From Lentisphaeria bacterium (GTDB lineage: Bacteria; Verrucomicrobiota; Lentisphaeria; JABSQK01; UBA12247), in the NCBI GenBank assembly GCA_003477185.1, contig DMTJ01000138.1, forward strand, positions 1 through 6,840: a stretch of 6,840 bases of DNA. Direction: 5' to 3'. This document shows positions 1-5,863 of this stretch, one piece after another (positions within the stretch are counted from its first letter, which is position 1; every line of letters begins with the position of its first letter). The translations under genes and the position numbers were made by a program. The notes under the pieces are model-generated. The model searched no databases and was not told the origin of the DNA. It saw nothing but the letters and a program-made list of their open reading frames with translations.

Positions 1-504
<504 letters not shown>

Positions 505-508
505 GGTC

Positions 509-775
509 TTACTGGTCCTTTTTCGTAGCTTGCTCTGGAGCGTGCGTTGTCGCGGCTTTGAGCAGTTTATCCGCTTTCAGGCGAACTTTATGGTTCGGGT
601 TACCGTAGAAGAGGGTGATCTTCCCCGCGCTGTTGGTCAGCGACACACTTGGTGCCAGAAGAAGGTGGTGGGGCTCGCCTGCGGCGACCGGTTTCGGCCC
701 TGCCGTGTCGTCCGGCATCGCGGAAAGCTGCAAAGCGGCAATGATGCTGAGGAGACTGAATATGAGAAATCGCAC
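509..775 (-). CDS. small predicted secreted protein of unknown function (88 aa)
   Basis: I do not recognise this family. The 88-residue product begins [19 protein letters not shown], a short basic start followed by a hydrophobic stretch and an L-S-A site typical of signal peptidase I (predicted cleavage after residue 19). It contains no cysteine, so it is not a lipoprotein. The mature part is about 70 residues, with a possible beta-strand segment ([20 protein letters not shown]) and a Lys/Gln-rich polar tail. It would probably be periplasmic or exported. The start is GTG at 773-775, with AAGG about 8 bases upstream and no in-frame ATG before it. Codon choice resembles neighbouring genes. The stop lies 4 bases before the ABC ATPase start, so the two form a likely operon with this gene first. 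A 110-residue open frame on the opposite strand (473-805) has no such context and is less likely. It is moderately likely to be real; function unknown. Confidence 0.55.
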   Translation of the reverse strand: MRFLIFSLLSIIAALQLSAMPDDTAGPKPVAAGEPHHLLLAPSVSLTNSAGKITLFYGNPNHKVRLKADKLLKAATTHAPEQATKKDQ

Positions 776-796
776 GATGATTACCTTGAATCGACT

Positions 797-806
797 GTTA
801 TATAAC
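797..806 (-). promoter_or_regulatory. AT-rich palindrome, possible -10 region for the leftward small gene/ABC operon
   Basis: GTTATATAAC is a perfect 10-base palindrome and the most AT-rich spot in the divergent intergenic region. Read leftward it offers TATATA/TATAAC as a -10 element about 22 bases before the GTG start. I found no matching -35 at 16-18 bases, so an activator-dependent promoter or an operator are both possible. It is flanked by short inverted arms ACTGT (794-798) and ACAGT (812-816). Confidence 0.3.
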
Positions 807-942
807 GAACGACAGTAATGCCCGTCTGCACGGAATCAACTGATGGGCAGTGACTTGTAAACCAGCGCTCGGAGGCCGTGGATCTTGAGCTGACTAGTTA
901 TGCCTACCAGCGTTGCTCAGACGCACTTGTCGAAGCGAAAGG

Positions 943-961
943 CTTGGCTATGGTAGCCGGG
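943..961 (+). promoter_or_regulatory. small hairpin next to the FHA gene start
   Basis: CTTGGCTA and TAGCCGGG can pair around a TGG loop. The inner five pairs are perfect and the outer three include two G-T wobbles. The right arm takes in the first bases of the G-run (959-964), the only Shine-Dalgarno-like sequence ahead of the ATG at 972. If formed in mRNA it could limit ribosome access. The stem is small and could be chance. The rest of 776-971 shows no clear promoter, RNA gene or repeat. Confidence 0.25.
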
Positions 962-971
962 GGGCTGAAAG

Positions 972-2309
972 ATGAAAACTGCGTTCGACGTGCCAAAAAA
1001 AAACAACTCAATTCGCTGTCCGTATTGCCACACTCCAGACCTGGAGCACGTAGGCGTGTGCCCACGCTGCAACAACCCTCTCGTGGTTGGGAAGTTGGTA
1101 AGTCTGGGTGCTGGTGTTGTGCCGGAGGGCAACATTTGGGAATTATTCCCCCGGAAGAATAGGCTGGGCAGAGACCGGTTGCACAACGACATCGTGATAG
1201 ACAGCAACCTCATCGCCAAGCGCCAGGCCAGTTTCATCTTCAAGAGCATCGGCTTTCTGGTGATCAACGCGAACCGTGACCAGCACTGCTTGGTGAACGG
1301 CCGGCCGGTAGGGAAGGCTGGCGCGCCGCTGGCAACGGGAGACCACCTGAAGTTCGGTGTGGAGGAGTTCGAGTATCGGTTCAAGTTTGACGCGACGAAG
1401 GCGATGCCCAAACCCGTCAACGCCGTGCCGGAGTGCGGAGTGTCTGATACGGTCGAGGAGCCGGGGAACGACGAAGAGCCCACCGGTTGGGGGGGCGAGG
1501 ACTCGCCGGAAGAGGCAGAAGCCCGAGAAGCCACAAGCTCGATCGCCCGCGAACTGCGGCACCATGAGGACAAGATAGACTGCTTGATGCTCTCCATCAT
1601 TGAGCTGCTGAGCCAGGCAAACATCGCTACACACCCGGCGACGGTGATGGCCCACGCGCTCGATACGGTGCTGCAGATTACCCATTTTTCCCGTGGGATC
1701 GCCTACCTCGTGGTCCCAGATGAGCATGGCGAGGTTGAGATTCAAGAGATGTCTGCCCGCGTCTCCGGTCGCAAGGGCATGGCCCGCGACGATGAGGCGT
1801 ACAGCTATCCGATTAATCAGGAGATGCTCGAGAACGCCTACGGCAAGATGATCACTGTAATGATCGACAATCCGTTTAGCGAGGAGATGGTCGATACGCA
1901 GAGAATCGGCTATCAAGGCGTCTTGGTCCTGCCCGTGACCAGCTACAGCGCGCACACTGGAAGGCGCGAGATTCGAGCCCTGATTTATGCCGATTCGCTG
2001 CATATTCGCGGCCGGATGGACCGGAGCGCCGGTGCGGTACTGCATATTGTCCAGCATGCCTTGAACCTTGCCATTTGGAAGCATGAGCAGATCGAGCAGA
2101 AGGCGATCGGTGGCGTGCGCTCCCAGCTGCTGCCGATTCGCGACCAGATTACTGGTGTTGGCGAGCAGGTGCGATCGATGAACGATGACATCGCAGCAGA
2201 CAAGGATATCGCTCCTGACATTAAGGTCGTGCTCTATCGTGAGTTCTACACCCTCTCGCGCATGCTTGAGGAAGCCCGCCAGAACCTCCAGAATTGCATT
2301 GACAGCTGA
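972..2309 (+). CDS. zinc-ribbon, FHA and GAF domain protein without output domain
   Basis: A 445-residue cytoplasmic protein that looks like a signalling or scaffold component. Order of parts: a zinc ribbon at 16-33 (C16-x2-C19-x10-C30-x2-C33, CPYC...CPRC); an FHA domain at about 40-140 with the LGRDRLHNDIVIDSN strand region and LVNGRPV turn; an acidic, probably disordered linker at about 150-190; a GAF-like domain at about 205-370, ending with strand IRALIYADSL and helix VLHIVQHALNLAIW; and a helical tail at 371-445 that may be coiled-coil. No kinase, GGDEF, HTH or phosphatase domain follows. FHA domains bind phosphothreonine and GAF domains bind small ligands or dimerise. Here the usual FHA S-R-x-H stretch reads A82-K83-R84-Q85, so phosphopeptide binding may be lost. 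The start is ATG at 972, because an in-frame TGA at 966-968 excludes longer versions; the ribosome site is weak. Codons 8-11 hold a run of nine A. mnmA follows after about 30 bases, probably in one operon. FHA and GAF calls are from pattern reading. Confidence 0.85.
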   Translation: MKTAFDVPKKNNSIRCPYCHTPDLEHVGVCPRCNNPLVVGKLVSLGAGVVPEGNIWELFPRKNRLGRDRLHNDIVIDSNLIAKRQASFIFKSIGFLVINANRDQHCLVNGRPVGKAGAPLATGDHLKFGVEEFEYRFKFDATKAMPKPVNAVPECGVSDTVEEPGNDEEPTGWGGEDSPEEAEAREATSSIARELRHHEDKIDCLMLSIIELLSQANIATHPATVMAHALDTVLQITHFSRGIAYLVVPDEHGEVEIQEMSARVSGRKGMARDDEAYSYPINQEMLENAYGKMITVMIDNPFSEEMVDTQRIGYQGVLVLPVTSYSAHTGRREIRALIYADSLHIRGRMDRSAGAVLHIVQHALNLAIWKHEQIEQKAIGGVRSQLLPIRDQITGVGEQVRSMNDDIAADKDIAPDIKVVLYREFYTLSRMLEEARQNLQNCIDS

Positions 2310-2339
2310 TCCTATCGGGGATCTGTGCTGGCCCAAAGT

Positions 2340-3395
2340 ATGAAGACAGCAATGCTGCTATCAGGTGGCGTAGATAGCGCAGTTGCGCTCAAACGGCTCT
2401 GTGACGCTGGCCACGACGTTACTGCGTTCTACCTAAAGATCTGGTTGGAAGATGATCTGGCCTTTCTCGGCGACTGTCCTTGGAATGCCGATTTAGGCTA
2501 CGTGCGTGAGATTTGCGTCCAGCTGAATATTCCGTTTGAGGTGGTTCCGCTGCAGCGCGAGTACTTCGACCGAGTCGTCACTGCCGCCATCGCTGAGCTC
2601 AAGGCGGGGCGCACGCCAAGCCCGGACATTCACTGCAATGCCTTGGTCAAGTTCGGGGCTTTCTACGACACCATTGATGACAGCTTTGGCCAGGTAGCTA
2701 CCGGGCACTATGCGCGGATTGACCGCCATAACGGTCGCAGTCAGCTGTGCTGTGCGCCAGATCCCGTCAAGGATCAAACCTACTTTCTGGCCAAGCTGCG
2801 CCAGGACCAACTTGCTCGGGCCTGCTTCCCGATCGGAGACCTGCAAAAGTCACAAGTCCGGGCGATTGCCGAGTCCGCAAACCTGCCGCCGAAGAACCGC
2901 AAGGACAGTCAGGGAATCTGTTTCCTTGGCAAGATCAGCTACCGTGACTTCGTGCGCTCCTACCTGGGCGAGAAGCCGGGCCGGATTGTACACCAGGCAG
3001 ATGGTGCCATTCTTGGGCGGCATCGTGGGCTGTGGTTCCACACCATCGGCCAACGCCAGGGACTCGGGTTGAGTGGCGGGCCTTGGTACGTGGCGCGCAA
3101 GGATATGGATGCAAATACGCTATTCGTGACCAAGCAGAGAGCTGAGAAGCCTGAGCTACGGTATGAATTTGACATCGCAGACATGCACTGGATTAATGAC
3201 CCGCCGGATCCGGGAAGCGGCCTGACCTGCAAACTCAGGCACGGTCCCGAACGCCAGGTTTGCGAAGTTCGCAAAAGCCCGGACCCAGGCTGTCTGCGGG
3301 TTCACCTTGAGATCGGAGAGCGCGCGATCGCTGCGGGGCAGTATGCGATTCTCTATCAGGACGACGTCTGCCTTGGCTGCGGCGTCATGCAGTAG
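2340..3395 (+). CDS. mnmA: tRNA-specific 2-thiouridylase MnmA
   Basis: Catalyses ATP-dependent 2-thiolation of wobble uridine 34 in the tRNAs for Lys, Glu and Gln, using sulfur relayed from a cysteine desulfurase. From ATG 2340 the product is 351 residues, close to the usual 350-380. Visible motifs: PP-loop SGGVDS (8-13); CNALVKFGAF with the first catalytic cysteine (C99); ATGHYAR; VKDQTYFL; KDSQGICFLG with the second catalytic cysteine (C194); and the C-terminal tRNA-binding barrel starting HRGLWFHTIGQRQGLGLSGG and ending GQYAILYQDDVCLGCGVM. Both cysteines and the PP-loop are intact, so it should be active. Residues 32-52 (FYLKIW...CPWNADLGYV) follow the plant/chlamydial/verrucomicrobial pattern rather than that of E. 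coli. The alternative start is GTG at 2325, which adds five residues; I prefer ATG 2340 because family members begin a few residues before the PP-loop. It lies 30 bases after the FHA gene, and the next gene starts 2 bases after its stop. The terminal CLGC pair, where I expect CLGG, is a small oddity. Confidence 0.97.
   Translation: MKTAMLLSGGVDSAVALKRLCDAGHDVTAFYLKIWLEDDLAFLGDCPWNADLGYVREICVQLNIPFEVVPLQREYFDRVVTAAIAELKAGRTPSPDIHCNALVKFGAFYDTIDDSFGQVATGHYARIDRHNGRSQLCCAPDPVKDQTYFLAKLRQDQLARACFPIGDLQKSQVRAIAESANLPPKNRKDSQGICFLGKISYRDFVRSYLGEKPGRIVHQADGAILGRHRGLWFHTIGQRQGLGLSGGPWYVARKDMDANTLFVTKQRAEKPELRYEFDIADMHWINDPPDPGSGLTCKLRHGPERQVCEVRKSPDPGCLRVHLEIGERAIAAGQYAILYQDDVCLGCGVMQ
3260..3274. repeat. 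TTGCG-N5-CGCA palindrome, copy 1 (perfect)
   Basis: TTGCGAAGTTCGCAA is a perfect palindrome about its central G, and the flanking T and A extend it to 17 bases (3259-3275). It lies inside mnmA, over codons for V-C-E-V-R-K, with the first T at codon position 3. It is the exact reverse complement of copy 2. Confidence 0.65.
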
Positions 3396-3397
3396 AG

Positions 3398-5863
3398 ATG
3401 CTAGGCGCGTCTAAACTGGCCCGGGTGTTTCTGCGCAGCTGTGCCTTGGCGCTGCTGATTTCTTATCCATTTGCGCTGTTGCCGCCCGGTGCTGCCGATC
3501 AACCGTATGGGGTGCGAGTTCCGACGGCACTTATTCTGGGGCTGATTGCGCTGACGGTGATCGTTCGCTGCCCCTTTTCGCTGCCCCGCTGGATGGGCTG
3601 GTGTCTCGCTGTATTTGGGCTCTGCGCGGTTGCGAACTTCGCAACGTGGGGAGGGCCATGGACGGGATACACGCTAGTGCTGGCGCAAGTCGCGATCCCG
3701 CTGGCGGTAGCGATCGTCTACACTGGCTATGACGTGGCAAGCGAGAAAACGGTAGTCCGGTTTCTGGTGCTTTTATGGGCCTTGGAGGTGACCTACTGCT
3801 TGATTGCCCAGCTGCAGGGGCGCCCGCCTGTGGCGCTTTGCGGAAATCGCAACTGGGAGGCCGCGCTGCTGGTCGCTTTGCTGCCGTGGCCTTGCTATGC
3901 CGCACAACAGCGCTTCGGGACGCGTGGTGTGTGGTTATGGGCTGTCACCGCACTGCCGCTCACTGGCTTTTTGATCTACTATTGCCACTCGCGGGCAGCT
4001 AATCTCGCTGGCCTCTGTGTCCTTGTCCTGCTGGCCCTTCTCTTTGGCGGGAAAAAGATCCTAGCCATGCGCCGAGAGGGGAAGGCAGGGCGCGCTCTGG
4101 CGCTGGTCGTTGGGTTCCTAGCGCTTACCGCTGGCGTGAGCTGGAAGGTCCTCGATAGGATGCTGGTTCGCGACATCGACTGGGCGGTGCGACAGGTGCA
4201 GCACGATGTGCGGATCCCGATGTATGCCGCGACTTTTCGTATGATTGGGGCGCACGACGCGATCCTCTCGCGATGGAGTGAACCACTCAAACTGACGGAC
4301 CGCCACGGCTGGCTTGGAGCCGGTGCCGGGCGCTTCCGCCAAGCCTTTGCGCCGTACCGAAGCCGGTCTACCTACCACCAACGTTCTGTCAGCGCGCCGA
4401 TCACCGAGCATCCGCACAACGAGTGGCTGCACATCATGGCCCAGATCGGCTGGCCGGCGGGATTGGCCTGGCTGATCCTGATTGGCTCGATCATTCCAGC
4501 GCTACTCAGCGGCGGGATTCGGCGGATCGCTGCGATCTCCGCATTTGTACTCTATGCACACGGGCACCTCGACATGGTCTTGGTGCGCGCACCGACGGAT
4601 ATATTGGCCTGGATCTGCCTCGGATTGGTCTGGGCGCCTTGGATCCGTGAGGGCAGGGTGGACGGCCGTCAGGCGGAACACGTGCGTCGTGCGTTGTACT
4701 CGGTGGCCATGTTGGCAGTGTATTGGGGCGGGACCAGCCAGCTCTACAAAAGCGTGCGGCTTAGCTGGCTGCTGCGGGATGCGCAGATCTTTGAAATGCG
4801 CTGTGTGCAAAACCCCAAACTTTTCCCTGAGCTGGCAGATCGCTACGAGGCTGCAGCCAAGATCGATGACAGTGCGCTGGAGCCGCACCTTTATGCCGGG
4901 ATCGTCTGCCTGGAACGCTTGCGAGATTCGCACCGGGCGCTGCCGCACTTCGTGCACGTGGTCGAGCACGAGCCACACTTCGCCCACGTCAATGCCCTAT
5001 TGGGCAGGACACTTGGCTCGCTGGGTGAGCATGCGCAGGCGACGAAGTATTTTGCAGTGGATTGTTGGCTCTACCCCGGGCAGCCGCGACCGTTGTTGGA
5101 TTACTACACCGCGCTCGCGATTGGCGGGCGAACGGCGGAGCTTCCTGCCGTGATGGCGGAGTATCGCAAGGCCGTCCTTAATACCGCCGCAAGCCACTAT
5201 GTGGGCGAGCAGCTGGCGCAGGCTTGGTTGGTCGCGGTACGAGCGGGAGATATCGCGGGGGCGTTGACGGCGGCGCGACAACTCTGCGAGGGGCAGGATC
5301 TGCAGCGGGTCGATCCTGTTCTGCATTACATCTTGGCCGATGATCCTTTGCTGCCGCAGTTCATGACCGGCGGGTTCTCGATTGCGGACTTCGCATTTTG
5401 GAAGCGCGTGGTGACGGCAGTTGACCTGTTTGATTGCGAGGTGCCAGAGGATTGCTTCGATCAGATAGACGACCGATTTCCCGAGCTTTCGGGGGATGAT
5501 CGGACAGACCTTGTGGCCGCGGTTCTGGAGCGGCACTGTCAGGTAGTGTGGCTAGAGAAGCCCGCAACGTACCTGCTGCAAACGGATGCTGCGGCCCTGC
5601 AGACGCTCGCGGGCGAGCCGGTTACCACCCCACCGGAAGCGCAGTGCATGCTGCATCCGCAGGTATTCCTGTCCAGGAATGTCTCACTGGGGATCGTGCT
5701 GGAGGAATATGGCATTGCCGCTGGGAAGGCATTTAGCACGCTACCCAGCAGCCGACTGGCTGGCGTGGTTCCGGAAGCAAGCCTGAAAGCGCTCGCAGCC
5801 AGATGTTGGCTCCCGCCTCACCAGCAGATACGCGCCGCGATCAAGGCCGCAAAAAGACACTAA
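3398..5863 (+). CDS. O-antigen ligase/polymerase-like (Wzy_C) membrane protein with C-terminal TPR region
   Basis: An 821-residue inner-membrane protein. Residues 1-447 contain about 12 hydrophobic segments (near 11-30, 42-57, 66-82, 90-108, 119-138, 153-168, 178-194, 201-218, 233-248, 350-370, 376-393, 401-415, 430-447). A large outer loop at about 250-348 holds GWLGAGAGRFRQAFAPYR and ITEHPHNEWLHIMAQIGWP. The H-P-H-N element (338-341) before a membrane helix, CHSRAANLAG (R199) and GNRNW (149-153) match the O-antigen ligase/Wzy_C superfamily. These enzymes transfer or polymerise undecaprenyl-linked glycans on the periplasmic side. Residues about 475-560 look like TPR helices (EPHLYAGIVCLERL; VNALLGRTLGSLGEHAQATKYF), probably for protein contacts; 640-821 is unassigned. 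Donor and acceptor glycans are unknown, and no glycosyltransferases are visible nearby. The start is ATG 3398, 2 bases after the mnmA stop, with a weak ribosome site, suggesting coupling. Its TAA overlaps the nadB TAG on the other strand. Four of the five TTGCG-N5-CGCA motifs lie in it. A TPR-fused glycan ligase or pilin-glycosylating ligase are alternatives. Confidence 0.85.
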   Translation: MLGASKLARVFLRSCALALLISYPFALLPPGAADQPYGVRVPTALILGLIALTVIVRCPFSLPRWMGWCLAVFGLCAVANFATWGGPWTGYTLVLAQVAIPLAVAIVYTGYDVASEKTVVRFLVLLWALEVTYCLIAQLQGRPPVALCGNRNWEAALLVALLPWPCYAAQQRFGTRGVWLWAVTALPLTGFLIYYCHSRAANLAGLCVLVLLALLFGGKKILAMRREGKAGRALALVVGFLALTAGVSWKVLDRMLVRDIDWAVRQVQHDVRIPMYAATFRMIGAHDAILSRWSEPLKLTDRHGWLGAGAGRFRQAFAPYRSRSTYHQRSVSAPITEHPHNEWLHIMAQIGWPAGLAWLILIGSIIPALLSGGIRRIAAISAFVLYAHGHLDMVLVRAPTDILAWICLGLVWAPWIREGRVDGRQAEHVRRALYSVAMLAVYWGGTSQLYKSVRLSWLLRDAQIFEMRCVQNPKLFPELADRYEAAAKIDDSALEPHLYAGIVCLERLRDSHRALPHFVHVVEHEPHFAHVNALLGRTLGSLGEHAQATKYFAVDCWLYPGQPRPLLDYYTALAIGGRTAELPAVMAEYRKAVLNTAASHYVGEQLAQAWLVAVRAGDIAGALTAARQLCEGQDLQRVDPVLHYILADDPLLPQFMTGGFSIADFAFWKRVVTAVDLFDCEVPEDCFDQIDDRFPELSGDDRTDLVAAVLERHCQVVWLEKPATYLLQTDAAALQTLAGEPVTTPPEAQCMLHPQVFLSRNVSLGIVLEEYGIAAGKAFSTLPSSRLAGVVPEASLKALAARCWLPPHQQIRAAIKAAKRH
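3630..3644. repeat. TTGCG-N5-CGCA palindrome, copy 2 (perfect)
   Basis: TTGCGAACTTCGCAA is a perfect palindrome about its central C, extended by flanking G and C to 17 bases (3629-3645). It is the reverse complement of copy 1 but in another gene and reading phase (first T at codon position 2, encoding V-A-N-F-A-T), so the match is not conserved protein. Confidence 0.65.
3838..3852. repeat. TTGCG-N5-CGCA palindrome, copy 3 (imperfect centre)
   Basis: TTGCGGAAATCGCAA keeps both five-base arms TTGCG/CGCAA and differs from the perfect copies only in the middle (12 of 15 match). It overlaps codons for the G-N-R-N motif of the Wzy_C protein, so coding constraint may contribute here. Confidence 0.5.
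4919..4933. repeat. TTGCG-N5-CGCA palindrome, copy 4 (imperfect)
   Basis: TTGCGAGATTCGCAC matches the perfect core at 12 of 15 positions and contains TGCGA/TCGCA arms around GAT. It lies in the TPR part of the Wzy_C-TPR gene, with the first T at codon position 1 (L-R-D-S-H). Confidence 0.45.
5382..5396. repeat. TTGCG-N5-CGCA palindrome, copy 5 (imperfect)
   Basis: TTGCGGACTTCGCAT matches copy 2 at 13 of 15 positions. It lies in the unassigned C-terminal region of the Wzy_C-TPR gene, first T at codon position 2, encoding I-A-D-F-A-F. Confidence 0.5.

Noticed and set aside
2308..2323. Hairpin GATCCT/GGGATC with ATCG loop between the FHA gene and mnmA, considered as a terminator
   Set aside because: The stem is only 6 pairs with one wobble and no T-tract follows. 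It may slightly affect mnmA translation but does not support termination.
1143..2336. Long 397-codon open frame on the minus strand, opposite the FHA/GAF gene
   Set aside because: It mirrors almost the whole FHA/GAF gene, shows no recognisable domain and has a His/Arg-rich composition typical of antisense shadows. The plus-strand product has clear zinc-ribbon and FHA motifs.
3324..3331. One GCGATCGC (HIP1-like) octamer
   Set aside because: A single copy is unremarkable in a GC-rich coding window.
4582..4593. Perfect 12-base palindrome GGTGCGCGCACC
   Set aside because: One or two perfect 12-base palindromes are expected by chance in this length. It is not repeated and lies in coding sequence.
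4482..5153. 223-codon plus-strand frame inside the Wzy_C-TPR gene
   Set aside because: It lies within a well-supported gene in another frame, and its Arg/Trp/Ser-rich composition is that of a GC-rich shadow.
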